DNA from: Acanthosepion lycidas
Taxonomy: Eukaryota; Mollusca; Cephalopoda; Sepiida; Sepiidae
NCBI GenBank assembly: GCA_963932145.1
Contig: OZ010586.1
Coordinates: 52,903,669-52,967,668 of the forward strand
Length of the DNA: 64,000 bases
Reading direction: 5' to 3'
Shown here: positions 33,180-44,599 of the stretch, one piece after another
Numbering within the stretch: position 1 is the first letter of the stretch
Layout: every line of letters starts with the position of its first letter
Notes under the pieces: generated by a model
What the model saw: the letters and a program-made list of their open reading frames with translations, nothing else
The model's database searches: none
What the model was told of the DNA's origin: nothing
Translations under genes and position numbers: made by a program

Positions 33180-33440
33180 ATAAAGAAGCACATTTATGCA
33201 GATACATGGGGAAGATAATGGTTAATATTAGACTTGAACAGATTAAGATTCTAATGATTGGGGAAGCATCCACTTGGGAGTCAGTTTCACACAGCAGTGA
33301 TTTGTGGGAAGAAACTGCTTGAATGGAACTTACATCTCACAAATGGAATATGGAGAGAATGAGAATGGGTCAATACAACATTCATAGCATAGCGGGTCTT
33401 CTTGTAATCAGAGGTCATCCTTAAATAACATTTGTTTTTT
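33180..33440 (-). pseudogene. Non-LTR retrotransposon fragment (second subfamily)
   Basis: Collinear with 28880-29070: shared AAGATAATGGTT, GGGGAAGCATCCA, TCACA.AG and GGAATATGGAGAGAATGAG-type segments. Too short and broken to code. Confidence 0.55.
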
Positions 33441-33506
33441 AAGAGTTTTGTAATTTTGTACAAGAAATGTTTAAACTACATTGAGAAATTTTCTTGCACT
33501 TTCTTA

Positions 33507-33633
33507 GCACAATTTAAAAATATACAAAGTTGTTAACATGGCACAATTTAAAAATATACAAAGTTGTTAACATGGCACAATTTAAAAATATACAAAGTTG
33601 TTAACATGGCACAATTTAAAAATATACAAAGTT
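33507..33633. repeat. 34-bp tandem repeat, 3.7 copies
   Basis: Units begin at 33507, 33541, 33575 and 33609 (GCACAATTTAAAAATATACA...). Copies are essentially identical, so the array is recent. The repeats are contiguous with no spacers. Confidence 0.95.
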
Positions 33634-33639
33634 AATATT

Positions 33640-34280
33640 CATGGCAATTTGTCATTATACTGTTAAAAGAAAGTAAGTACACTGGATCCAGTTTTCATAA
33701 AAAGATTAGGATTTTTAACTCATTTATACACCGACTAATAGACAGCATTTTGCTTCCTAGTGTTGATATAATGTATTATTATTATTATTGTACTGAAATG
33801 GAATGGAAATGTATATTTGTTGTATGACGTGTTTCTTTTACATATTCATGGATCAAACTTAGCACAGCAGATAACTTGCTAGAAATAACATTGGCGACAT
33901 TTGTTTCATTAAATATCATTTATCCAAATATACCGATATTGAGGAAAAAAAGGAAAAAAGACAGAGTAGGATAAAATTTGAATAATCTTAATATTGAGTT
34001 ATTCACACTTGGCTACGAACATAGTCCAAGTGTTCTGTAGACTTCAGCCAATGTCCCTTGTAAAAATGGAATGAGGGGGTGTCCATCACCCAAAAGACCT
34101 ATCTACTTCCGATTTGCTAAGCATCTATTACCAAAGCTGGCAGCATTAATAGAAAGCCATTAACCTGGGAAAAAAACTACTTGAGTTTTCAGTAGATGAA
34201 TATGCATTAGACTGTCACTGTTGCCAGTTTCCCTGTAAGTAGGTTTACACATTAAGTGCTTGTATAGGCATAGCTTCTTT
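33640..34280. other. No recognisable feature
   Basis: AT-rich with a short (ATT)n at about 33776. Confidence 0.4.
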
Positions 34281-34284
34281 TTTT

Positions 34285-34490
34285 TCTTCTATCTGCCATT
34301 TGTCTTCAAAATGCAGGCGATCAAGATTCTCCACAACTTCCTGTCCTTTGTAGCTCTTAGTAAGCTTTGTTTTTTTTCTATCTCTACTAACCCCTGTTCT
34401 GCCAACCTTTTAGACAAGCTTTTTAGGTAGGTCTTGTGCTTCTTTCCCACTTTCCTTCAAAATTTATCACCTTCTGTCTCAATATGAGTT
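34285..34490 (-). pseudogene. LINE (RTE/Jockey-type) 3' terminal fragment
   Basis: Shares CAACTTCCTGTCCTTTGTAGCTCTTA.TAAGC and the following blocks with 31915-31990 and 37730-37790. Noncoding. Confidence 0.55.
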
Positions 34491-34494
34491 TCTA

Positions 34495-35300
34495 TAAAGC
34501 CAAGTCATCAAACTCTAAATTATAGGTTTGTGGATAAAGATTAAATAATTCCAAGTATTCAATATTTATTTACTATTATTTCAATACAGAGTTTATAATT
34601 ATTTTATGCTGTCAAACAATATAAAATTATTGAACATCTGAATAGTAATCCATATATATAAAATTCTATGATTTCCCTTAGTCTATCTATTTGTCTATCC
34701 ATCACACCCTCTAAAATAGCCATACATTGACTGATCAAAACCAAATTTTAGGTAGAAGTGCAAACAGGTAAGGAGGTGCAAAATACAGTCGATTTTACTA
34801 GGGTGCATAGCTGAGTACAAAAAATTTTTCATTAATTTTTTCAAAAATATTAATGAAAATTTAAAAAAGCAATTGGTTTTTGAAATTGAACAAAATGTAG
34901 AGTTTGTAAATCTCAACAAAAATGATAGTGATAACTTTAACAATACTAAATACTGTGAGGATTTAGACATGTGTCAGTGTGTGTTACAAAAGCAATTCTA
35001 GTGTATTAAAAAGATGAATGAACAATAGATCAATTTTTAGTTTTTGAAAATAAAAAACTACACAAACTTTTTTATAATTGAAAAAATTGAAAGCTGATGT
35101 TTAAAACATATATGGAACATGTAAATGCCAAAATTATTTTATAATAATTTCATTAAAAATGGACATATTAAAATCAAACAACAAGAATGAATAACAAATA
35201 CTTTTGTAATTACCATAAAGTGGTAAAACAAAAATGGAGAGATAAAAATAAAGAAAAACTTAATTGGTGTTCAGAGTTCTATCAAGACCTGAAAAATATG
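34495..35300. other. AT-rich, unclassified
   Basis: TCCATATATATAAAATTCTATG at about 34650 is reminiscent of some Helitron or MITE 5' ends, but no matching terminus was found. Confidence 0.35.
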
Positions 35301-35420
35301 CAAAGTGAATAAAATAGGAAACACCAAAGATAGGATGTTATATAAAATACATAATCATGAAAGGATGATTATATTCAGGACTAGAAACAACTCCTGTTTA
35401 CATATGGAGGGTTGGGAGGA

Positions 35421-35538
35421 TAATATATATATATATATATATATACCCAAGTATATGATTGGTGTATATGGAATGAATTCCAATAACCAACAATTACTAT
35501 TCTTAAAAGAGTGCTCAATACAAAGTAGAGCAGATATA

Positions 35539-35570
<32 letters not shown>

Positions 35571-35573
35571 TAG
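35421..35573. repeat. Two TA/GA microsatellites flanking an 80-bp segment
   Basis: (TA)n at 35421-35445 and (TA)n(GA)n at 35538-35570. The second interrupts the Penelope-like reading frame. Confidence 0.85.
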
Positions 35574-35574
35574 T

Positions 35575-35790
35575 CCTTTAGATGGCATTCTGATAGAGCC
35601 TTTCTCAGTACAAAGAACATGTCTTGGCTATAAGACCAGACACATTGATGCCTATTTAAAAAATGCTCAGCTATCACCGATCTAGATGTACACATATGTA
35701 AATTGTCTGAATTTCCTTTCTGAATGTTGGCTGGTATATGTTTATTAATTCTTAATTCTAACCTCTGACCCATTCTACCTCTTCAGTCAA
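35575..35790 (-). pseudogene. Penelope-like element GIY-YIG domain fragment
   Basis: The minus-strand frame reads GQRLELRINKHIPANIQKG, SVIAEHFLNRHQCVWSYSQDMF, VLRKALSECHLK. This is the C-terminal half of a Penelope-type GIY-YIG endonuclease (R..I..H.P, then IGQHLL..H.C). The downstream end is cut by the GA/TA microsatellite. It is a different subfamily from the copies at 53-56 kb. Confidence 0.65.
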
Positions 35791-35794
35791 AATA

Positions 35795-36070
35795 ATTTAA
35801 AATGCATTCAGTAATTCTTGTTGCCTTATTATTATTCTCAGTCTGGCTGTATGATAGCACACGAGAAATCTTTGTCTAAAATCCAAATATAATCAAGCTG
35901 CAAAGAATTGAAAAACCAAACATTAGCTTCTTTACAAATATATAATCCAGTTATTGACAATGTTGTCCCGAATCTATGAAAACATTTGCAATAATAGATA
36001 CAACATCATAGAATTGTAAACCAGATCAATCTCTCATTGGTTCCAACTTTGGTATGTGGATGTAGCTGAT
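35795..36070. other. No recognisable feature
   Basis: AT-rich. Confidence 0.4.
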
Positions 36071-36075
36071 ATATA

Positions 36076-37558
36076 CAGTGCTGTTCAATAAAAGTACTCA
36101 CCTGTTTTTTTTTACTTAAAGATTTTTTGCCTATTGTTTTTGAGGTCATACTAATTTTTAATCTTTCTAATATAAAGACCCCTTCCTGACCATCTAGTAA
36201 AAAAGTTTACTCACCCTAAGGTATTCTATTGATAATTATAATTTTGGATATAAATCAGATTTAGTGTAAAAAAGGTGACTCACTTATTTCCTGCAACTAG
36301 TAATCAATAGAAACATAACTGAACAGCTTTAAATAAAGAATAATAGAGGTATAATTTATTTATAAAAGGTAATATAGTTCGAAATATTTAATAATCTATG
36401 GGTCCTCCTTTATTTTGAATAACCTTTTCAATCCTTTTTGGCATTGACTTGATTAGGTTCTGGCAAATCTCATCTCCAAGCATTGAATTCCACTCAGATA
36501 TGAAATTCACAATCAAATCCTCTTTGTTGCTCAACTGGTTTCTCGAGAGCCTGTACTTTATAATGCTCCATAAGTTTTCTATGGGGTTGAGGTCAGGAGA
36601 TTGGGGCGGCCATGTCATAACACTCACATTGTATTCCTTCATCAATTTTGATTTGTGACAGGAAGCATTATCCTGCATAAAAATGAGTTTGGTGGATCGA
36701 TTTGCACCCTTTCAGCAGAAGGGAGCAGACAAGACTCTAAAATTCTTTTGTACTGCTTGCTCCTGAGGGTTTTTTCAATAGGTTTTAAGAAACCAGTTCC
36801 ATGAAAAGAAAAGCATCCCCTGAATATTATACTGAATGGATGCTTGACAGTACTTACTGCTAAATTCAAAGAGCTTTCAAAGCTTCTTCTTCAGATTTTA
36901 GATAGCTTATCCTTTGAATTTAGCTAAACTTTCATTTCATCGGAGAAGAGAACACTCTTCCAGTCTTCTATGGTGAAATTTTTGTAATAGTGAGCCCATT
37001 CAAGTCACTTGGCCTTGTTGGCTTTGCTTATTAGTGGCTTAAACCTTCATGTACAAGATTTGTAGCCTTGTTCTAACAGCGACCGACGGACTGTTGAAGA
37101 GGCAAGACTAACACCTTGCTCTTCACTTAGACTGGCTGCAATTTCTTGGCTAATTATAGTCCTATTCTTCGCAACTTCTCTCTTGATTACCCTGCTATCA
37201 TCAATCTTTTTCTTTTGTCCCCTTGTTTTCTTCTTTGGAGCAGGAGTGGCATCATTATGTGCCCTAAGCACTCGAGAAACAGTTGATTGCGAGGTTATAG
37301 CAATTTCTGCAATTTCTCTCATAGATTTGCCTGCTTTTGAGAGGGCAATAGATGCAGAAAGTTTTTTCCTGAATCTCATTTATATCCAAAATTATAATTA
37401 TCAATAGAATACCTTAGGGTGACTAAACTTTTTCCCTAGGTGGTTGGGAAGGAGTCTTTATATTAGTATGATTAAAAATTATTTTAACCCCAAAAACAAT
37501 AGACAAAAAATATTTTTAGTAAAAAAATCAGGTGAGTCACTTTTATCGAACAGCACTG
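36076..37558 (-). mobile_element. Tc1-like transposon with long IR/DR termini, transposase broken
   Basis: CAGTGCTGTTCRATAAAAGT ends are flanked by TA at 36074-36075 and 37559-37560. The inverted repeats are long, about 177-181 bp (36076-36252 and 37378-37558). Each contains an outer and an inner copy of an AAAAGT..ACTCACC motif, resembling the IR/DR plan of Sleeping Beauty-type elements. The minus-strand transposase starts at 37379 (MRFRKKLSASIALSKAGKSM, paired HTH with SQSTVSRVLRA). It continues with FSDEM near 36930 (first Asp) and ends at 36388. Frames are 37379-37047, 36869-36642 and 36678-36388, with stops between. The DDE core has FMQDNASCHKSKL and SPDLNPIENLW, but only 30 residues lie between Asp and Glu instead of 34, probably an in-frame loss. 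Confidence 0.92.
36388..37379 (-). pseudogene. Tc1-like transposase
   Basis: Cut-and-paste transposase of the element at 36076-37558. The N-terminal helix-turn-helix and GRPR-like linker region (PAPKKKTRGQKKK) binds the terminal repeats; the C-terminal DDE domain would cut. At least two breaks separate the three open segments, so no full-length protein can be made. Confidence 0.85.
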
Positions 37559-38419
37559 TAGTTTTAATATAAAAATAGTATAATGAAATAAAAGTGCTTT
37601 ACTATGAAATCGGTTTTATTTTAGATAGATATGCTAATAAATTGCAACAAACTTTAGAGAAGTGTAAATTATTTTATAATGAAGTGTATATTATGCTTTC
37701 TTCTATGTCCCATCAGGATGTTGGTGATCATGGTTCTCCACAATTCCCTGTCCTTTATAGCTTTAATAAGCTTTGTCTTTTAGTTAACTCATCTAAATTT
37801 TGTTCTACCATACTTTTACTCAAGCTTGGTAGGTAGGTAAGTTATGCATTATTTTCATCTGTCCCTCTTAACTTCAATCTGTCCTGTGAGTATCAAATTT
37901 TCTAAGCCCTCTTTCCTCATATGTTCCCAAGAAATTTCAACTCTCTCTTTCTGATGTTAAGTATAAGTATCCTTCTTGTTTCCATTTTCTCTAAAACTTC
38001 ATCATTGCTTGCATGTTCAGTCCAATGTATTCTTAGCATCCTTCTGTAGAACCACATTTCTTTTGTTTCAAATCTTTTCTTCATCTGTAAAGAGATTGTC
38101 CAGCATTCACTACCATATAGGAGGACTGATATTACATAACTTTTCACTACTCTTTTCTGTCTTTCTAATGAAATTTTCTATTTCTTAATACTATGCTTAG
38201 GGTTTGGAAAGCACATTTCACTATTCCAATGTGCCCTGGGATTTCAGTGTCACCTTTCCATCCTCTGTTAAAACACTTCACAGATATTTAACTTTTTCTA
38301 CTTTGATTTTGGTATCTCCAATTTGTAATTTCCATGTTGGGCTGTTCCTTTTATTAACAAAATTGCATTCAATCTTTGTGCAAATAGTCCTTTCTTCTTG
38401 CCTTCTTTCACTACTTTCT

Positions 38420-39289
38420 TGTGGTCAAATGAAGTTAGTAACTCTGTTTTGGGATGCTGTTTCAGATTGGGCATTTCTTCCCTCTACACCAGTTTCTTGG
38501 TATTTATCATTGTTCTCTTCCCTGTATCCCCTTTGTTGTTCATTCATCCTATCACAACTGTATGTATAGTACAATGTACCCCAACAGAAGTTCTCTCTCA
38601 TATTCATGATAATGTTATGGTCCGGTTCCTTTTACCACGGTGATAGTCCAAGGTAGAACCAATAAAGAAGAACTCGAAGGCGGATATGGAATAACACAGA
38701 TATATTACAAACAGGAATATATACAGAGGGGTAGAATGTGTTAGTACGAACAATCAGGTTTAGTAGTAATTGTCTGAACACGACTCTGTTTCGGACTGCC
38801 TCTGACTCGACTGACTGACTCGCTTGCTCTGACTGACTGACTGACAGACTTCTGACGGACCTCACTCCAGACTTCAGATTGAACACCCTGCTTCCTCTTG
38901 AGGCGCAGTATTTATTACGTATGGAATAGTCCATTGTGTTATTATGGGTAAGGTCCCATAACAGATAATCTACTTATAATGGGGAATCACCAATCACTCA
39001 CCTGGATGATAGACATACAGGCACCTCAGAATGGAGCACTAACACACCCAGATGTTCCTCCTCAATTCTGCCTAACAATGCTAATATTATACTCAGTAGA
39101 TAATGAACCAATTTCTCATGGGACAACAAAGAAGAAGGGTCTCTTTTGATGGAACAATATACTAGCCTTCTCTCAAACTGAAGTCCTACATTCCAGACAA
39201 TGACAAAATCTTTTTCGTCGAGAATAAGGCAAGTCCTGTTCACCATTTCTGCCATTTGACTCTGGCTCAGATTCACTATGTCTGTCACA
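38420..39289. mobile_element. Solo LTR A (about 514 bp without its nested insertion)
   Basis: Starts TGTGGTCAAATG and ends GTCTGTCACA (TG...CA, with TGTG/CACA ends), flanked by the 5-bp direct repeat TTTCT (38415-38419 and 39290-39294). Removing it restores the LINE collinearity. It carries a second solo LTR inside. No internal coding region or second LTR is present. The element family was not identified. Confidence 0.82.
38613..38963 (-). mobile_element. Solo LTR B (351 bp), nested in solo LTR A
   Basis: Ends TGTTATGG...CCATAACA, flanked by a perfect 5-bp duplication GATAA (38608-38612 and 38964-38968). The interior holds (GACT)n-like repeats (about 38808-38850) and TAATAAATAC on the minus strand as a possible promoter or polyadenylation signal. 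It is the product of LTR-LTR recombination of an LTR retrotransposon. Confidence 0.88.
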
Positions 39290-39714
39290 TTTCTGTAGGA
39301 GTTCTTGCAGTTTCCATTTTATGTCTGTTTTTAATGCTATGTCATCTGTATACATTATATTAAGATTGTGACCACCAATAATGGATCCTGATGGAACTTT
39401 TAATTCTTTCAAAATCACCTCACTGTATAAGTTGAATAAGTCTGGAGAGAAGCTACATCATTGTTTTACACTCCTTTATATTTTTCTATATTTACTAAAG
39501 TCATTTTCTATCTATATGCAGGCAGCTTTCTTATTCTAATCTCCTTCTCATATATGTCAAGATTACATAAACATTCCTTATTTTATATGTTTATAATGTA
39601 TAGTCCTATGTACATCAAGTTAAAGTTTCAAATGTGCATCTAACATTTGTAAATAAATTTGTTAGCTGACTCAATGAACATTTCTAAGAATGTATTGCAG
39701 AAAATTAGGATAAA

Positions 39715-40090
39715 AATTTCTGTCTAAATTTCAGAGATAAGGAGTTATCAGATTTACTTTATTTACAGTTGGACAAATGTTCTCATCTTTGTTGTCATCA
39801 TCATGGGACAATAGCTGAGAAGATTAAAGCATTGGCTCATAAAGTTTGGTGGCAGAATAATTGAGCATTCACTGTCTGGGCTGGATAGTACAAACTCAGA
39901 TTCAGTGGAAACATTACTAGCAACACCTGAGAAGTACTAAAAATAAATCATATGAAATACCCCTCAGTACAGTTTGAAATTCACTTCAAGTTGTCCAGAT
40001 CAAGTGACACCTGAAGAAGCTAATGAGAATAACAGCTGAAACATTGTATTAATAACAAAAAAGATGCTGATGTTAGTTTAACTGTATACG
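39715..40090. mobile_element. Foldback element, copy 4 (degenerate)
   Basis: Left end TGTCTAAATTTCAGAGATAAGGAGTTATCAG...TTCTCATCTTTGTTGTCATC. The right part has CACCTGAAGAAG, CAGCTGAAACATTGTATTAATAACAAAAAAGATG. This is the same order as the right arm of copy 2. Arms are strongly diverged and the loop differs. Confidence 0.5.
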
Positions 40091-40250
40091 ATTATGATCA
40101 ATAGATTTCTTTTAAAATCCCTTAAAAAGAATACATTAAGTTAAAAGTTGTATGAAAAAAATATATGATATTAACAGCCTTTCTTCTTTCATACAAGATA
40201 AAAATAATATATATTGGTATAAAATTGGTTAGTAATCAAACATTGGTATC

Positions 40251-40451
40251 TACCATATACACTCGCATAACATGCAACTTTTGTAGCTAATTTTAAGGGG
40301 GTTGCATTATGCACGAGATATAAAATTAATATATGTACTGCTGACCCTGGTTACATACAACATTGACCAAACTATATGTCTCTTTACTGTAGTCAAATTA
40401 GCTTCAAAATTAGGTCTTCAAAGGTCACATGATACACAAGTACATATGGTA
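40251..40451. mobile_element. 201-bp MITE-like element
   Basis: Ends TACCATATACACTCG and (reverse complement of right end) TACCATATGTACTTG. It contains an internal inverted repeat, CTCGCATAACATGCAAC with GTTGCATTATGCACGAG (40262-40317). Similar TACCGTAT..ACTCG termini are common in invertebrate MITEs (recall). No coding capacity. Confidence 0.6.
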
Positions 40452-40454
40452 AAT

Positions 40455-41280
40455 TGTTTATAGTCCCAGTTCCTTAAAGAAAAAAACAAAAATGCCAATT
40501 TTTATTTCTGAAGCTATTACTAGGAAAAATATTACAGCAAAATATTTTTGTATACTAAAGTATTAACAAATGTCTATCTTTGATAATCATCTTGAAAGTT
40601 GTTGCTTTTTACATTAGACCCATTAACTCTTACTATATTATTCAATGTTATTTTTTCATATGCCTTTTTTTCACTTTCCTGTCTGTTTAACCAAAGACCT
40701 GAAGATATAGACACTCTTAACAGTTGTGTAGCTTAACACTTATTTAACAATTTCTTTTATTTCTGTTAATAACCTTTTACATGATTTGTGTTTCTGAGTC
40801 TTGAATGAAAATGATTGGTTCAAACCAAAGAAAGATACAATATAAAATAAAAGAGATGAAAGGTGTATTAATATCCAAGGAATGTTGATAAGTCCTCAGC
40901 CTGACCAAGAAAACCTGCCAAAAAATTGATGTTTTGTCATTTTGGTCTGATCTTTTCATAATTATATATTATTATACAATTATACAATTATATATTTCAA
41001 ATACTTTTTAAATTGATGGCATAACAAATTATTTTAACAAAACAAAATATTAGAAATTAGAATTCATTTTACTTTGTTTAGCATTATAAAATTAAAATAA
41101 AACATATTTGTTTGTAAAATATGAAAATTGTTGAATTATTTTAATTAGACTGAATGAAAATATGGCATCATTTAGAAATTTCAGTTTTTAATTTGGCTGT
41201 TGTTTTTTAATTCTATCTCAACAATTAAAAAAGTACATTGTAGTTATTTCTATTTCTGTACTAATAATTCTCTTATAATA
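40455..41280. other. No recognisable feature
   Basis: AT-rich. Confidence 0.4.
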
Positions 41281-41284
41281 ATGT

Positions 41285-41785
41285 CTGGCCACTCGTATTT
41301 GAGGATACCCATCTACTAGGGTGGCTAGCCAATCCCCATTGCAGACGTCTGCTCAGGCACATTTGTGTTTGGTCAACAACCACAGAGTCCACCTGTGGTT
41401 TACACTGCAACTATGTTAAGCTGACCTTAGTTACAGTTTATGGGAGAGAGTGCATTATCTAGCATGATCAATAGTCTGAACAAGGCTAGCACACTTAAAC
41501 TTTTGATCATGATGACTCATGACTTCATTCAACCACAACCATCAATGGCTCCCCAAAGAGTTTCACCTACCCAATTACCCAATTTCACTCACAAGGCTAG
41601 CATCAAACCATGGTATGATTTTCAGGCACTTTCCAAAAGTGCCACACACTGGGATCACCTCCCCCAGACCGATAATATCAAGAAATCACCTTCCTGACAA
41701 ATCAACTATGGTGAGATTCAGGTCTCATGGTCAAAATGGGAATGTTCTAACTACTGGGCCATATTCCCATGATAATTCTTTTATG
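41285..41785 (-). mobile_element. Long tRNA-derived SINE, copy 1
   Basis: About 490 bp. Collinear with 49790-50235 in the same orientation: TTGCAGA.G..TGCTCAGGCACAT, ACACTGCAACTA.GTTAAGCTGACCTTAGTTA, ACTCATGACTTCAT, ATTTCACTCACAAGGCT and GGTGAGATTCAGGTCTCATGGTC. The tRNA-like head is at the high-coordinate end on the minus strand, with a degraded B-box. The TTTCACTCACAAGGCT body block is typical of octopus tRNA SINEs (recall). Confidence 0.65.
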
Positions 41786-41869
41786 CATCTACTATTTATG
41801 TAATATTTTAATAAGCCTTCAATTATCATCAACTTGTTCATTTATTGTCTTTTCATAATAATATTTTTT

Positions 41870-41955
41870 CTCAGACTCTTTCACTCTCAGTAACCCTTCA
41901 TGTCTTAGTGGCTTTATTGCCTTGCTTGGAGAGAAATTATTAAAAAATACATTCA
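41870..41955 (+). mobile_element. LINE/SINE 3' terminus
   Basis: TCATGTCTTAGTGGCTTTATTGCCTTGCTTGG then GAGAAATTATTAAAAAA. This is the shared 3' end of the Jockey-like LINEs, without any coding part. Confidence 0.6.
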
Positions 41956-41959
41956 AATG

Positions 41960-43550
41960 ATTTGGTGATTTCCATGACTGATGGTTTGGTTAAGTTAAAA
42001 AAATAAAGTTGAAAAATGAAGTTGAATGTTCAGTACTCTTCCATAGAGCTGAACTTGCAGATGTAAATTAAATTTTACAATTCAGATAGTAATTTTTTTT
42101 TTTTAAAAAAAGGACCTTAAAAAGATGAAAAAGAATATGCAAACCAAATATCAAAGAATCATACATCACTGTGAAGACATAACTGACTTTCAAATTTTCT
42201 CTTGGGTCTCATTCTGCAAATTAGTGAAGAAATTTTGATAGAATTTTTCTAAAATAAAATCATAAATCAACAAACAGCAAATCAGAATGCAGATGCAGCC
42301 ATTGCTTATTAATAGAGAATTGCAACCTGGGAATATTCAGGACGCCAAACATTAATTTCTCATTCAATTTGTCACTTAAAATTGAATTGCACTCTTATTA
42401 TTATGACTTGTTGTCAATTGCTTTTCTCATTTCTCATTCTTTTATTAGTGGTATCTAAACTGTTCTCAGTAATTCTACAACTGTCATGCCTCTTTTTTAA
42501 GCCATTGGTGATTATACAGATGTATATTGGATCAAATAAACAGAACATGGAAATAATTCAGTTGACTGAGAAATTGAATTCATATTTGATGTGATCACTG
42601 ACATTAAGAAGCTCAGTTTTATGAATAAAACCTGATTTAGTTCTAAAATATTTGCATTGGGAATTTTTCCTTCTTGCAAATGTCATACAATCTTTTTTAG
42701 TTTGTTTCGTTTCATGCATTTCAAATTATTTTAATGCAACTTCATTTCTTTTATAGTGGAGAGTCATGAAGAAATGTAGGTTGATATAATACATTCAGAT
42801 TTTGACTGAGTAACATTACACTTAATTAATATTCTTTTTTTCTCATAACTTATCTATTATTTTACTTTATAATGTATTTGTTCTAATGACAAAAATTACA
42901 ATATAATATTATGAACATTTCATCCCAAATGCTAATAGAACAGTTACTGTAATGTATTCATTATACAAGTATACCCTAGAATCTGGAATTGTTGAAAAGA
43001 AAAACAATTATAAATGAAGTAAAACAGAAATACAAACTTAAAGGTGACATATGTATGATATCATCATTGGAGAAATAAACTGCTAAATGCCAGTGCATTA
43101 AAAGCAATGTGAGTGAACGCAATTTAAAAAGGGAAAAATGGAACAATAATATCTAATGTTTGGGATTCAAATAAAAATTAGATTGGGATCTAAATGTTGA
43201 CTGAGACCATAATAGTAAAACAAACAATAAATTTCTTGGAACTTTATTTAGATAAGTGTCGTAAGTATTCCTGATAATTATAATTATATAGAAATTTCGG
43301 TCTTTTATTTAATTATAAAACACAAGTAATGTTTTTTATTCTAGTGAAATGTAAAATATGATTCTTTGAAAGTGGTGCTAATAATAATTCTGAATATTTT
43401 TTAAAGAGTAGCCATGTATGATTTCAGAATGGAAATTGGTCAGAAAATGAAGAATTATAACTCTAACATCAAATGAAGAAATTCAATCATTCTATATTAG
43501 ATTATTTTAGATAACTTTAAATTTAACATAACTTTTTTTAAAATAGTTAA
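41960..43550. other. No recognisable feature
   Basis: AT-rich for about 1.6 kb with no repeat or coding signal seen. Confidence 0.45.
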
Positions 43551-43554
43551 CTCT

Positions 43555-44275
43555 CATTGCTGATGAACATAACAACCTCAAGAGTGTCATTAAATCAGGA
43601 AAAAGATGGCTTGTCAATTTTAACACCTCTAAAACTAAACTTCTCCCTATTAATCATCTGAAAAATCTCTCTATGCTTTCCATCAGCATGGCTAATTCTG
43701 TCCTCCAGGAAAGTGACTCATTGCACCTACTAAGGGTAATTAATGTCCTTAGCTGACATGAAATCTAAAGACTATATTAAATCCATTGCTAGGTTAGCTG
43801 ATAAGAAAGTTGGGCAAAGTTGGGCAACACAATTCTTCTTTCCTGAATCTATCTTGTATCTATGTCTGCCATTCATCCATGCTTAGAATATTGCTGCTAT
43901 ATTGCTTCTATTTACCTGGAGCTCCTTGATAAAATCCAAAGAAGAATCAGCAATATTAATTTAACTGCAACACTAGACTGACAGTGAAATCACACCAATT
44001 TACAGTTGAGCTAGCTAGATGTAGCCATACCTTTTATGCTAACAATTTCTTTTCTCACACATCTCACTTGTGGAACTCCCTTCTGGCTCCATGCTTTTCA
44101 ACCAACTTTAATCTTCAAAAATTTAAATGCAATGTCAATCACTATCTACTCTCCTCCTGAATGATCTTTTCTCTTTCTACTCATTACTAATACTTCTGTT
44201 CCTAATTATTCCACACCTTGTATGTTAGTGGCTATACTGTCTTACCTAGGGTGACACCGATTAAAAAAAAAAAAG
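43555..44275 (+). pseudogene. Non-LTR retrotransposon C-terminus and 3' UTR (Jockey/CR1-like), several deletions
   Basis: ADEHNNLKSVIKSGKRWLVNF, TSKTKLLPINHLKN and SDSLHLLRVI begin further upstream in RT than the other copies. Then come CLEYCCYI, LELLDKIQRRISNI, a deleted middle, SFLTHLTCGTPFW (frameshifted LWNSLP region) and NAMSITIY. The 3' end CACCTTGTATGTTAGTGGC...TTACCTAGGGTGACACC is followed by an A-rich tail at 44258-44290. Confidence 0.75.
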
Positions 44276-44599
44276 AAAAAAAAAATTAAAATATGTATAT
44301 TTATTGTTGATGAGAGGATTATATGGTACAAGTTGCCAAATTAAGTTGAAACTATCATTAATTTTTTGCCTGCTATTATTTGCCCCATTTTTAGTTGCTT
44401 TTCATTGCAACTATCCAGACCATCAACTTACAGCTATCAGTAAACAGCCTAATGACAGCGGTAGACTCAAAGACTGAAGAGTTGTAATGAAAAACAACTA
44501 AAATTAAAATGAGAGATATTCTAGTAAAAAATTAATAACAGCTGACAATGGTTCATCTCATTAAAAAATTGAATGTTCAACCAAATTTAGTTGTATCTG

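Larger units (their letters stand above)
37685..39475 (-). pseudogene. LINE (RTE/Jockey-type) RT to 3' end, interrupted by nested solo LTRs
   Basis: The RT palm is at 39475-39290: FSPDLFNLYSEVILKELKVPSG and LNIMYTDDIALKTDIKWKLQELLQK. The catalytic box is YTDD, where relatives have YADD. The frame resumes at 38419 (KVVKEGKKKGL) and continues through an EIGDTKIK-like stretch to SYVISVLLYGSECWTISLQMK, EMWFYRRMLRIHWTEHASNDEVLEKM and ILNIRKRELKFLGNI (38147-37917). It is 5'-truncated at about 39475. The interruption 38420-39289 is explained by LTR insertions. Confidence 0.8.

Noticed and set aside
33507-33633. Regular 34-bp repeats, CRISPR-like at first sight
   Set aside because: Units are contiguous with no spacers and the DNA is animal; it is a minisatellite.
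34650-34990. Helitron-like 5' end (TCCATATATATAAAATTC)
   Set aside because: No CTRR 3' end with hairpin and no Rep/helicase coding sequence identified.
38998-39288. 97-codon open minus-strand frame with an AG acceptor-like start and an excellent GTGAGT donor-like end, resembling a host exon
   Set aside because: It lies wholly inside a TG...CA segment flanked by TTTCT duplications (solo LTR A) that interrupts a LINE; the splice-like signals are coincidental.
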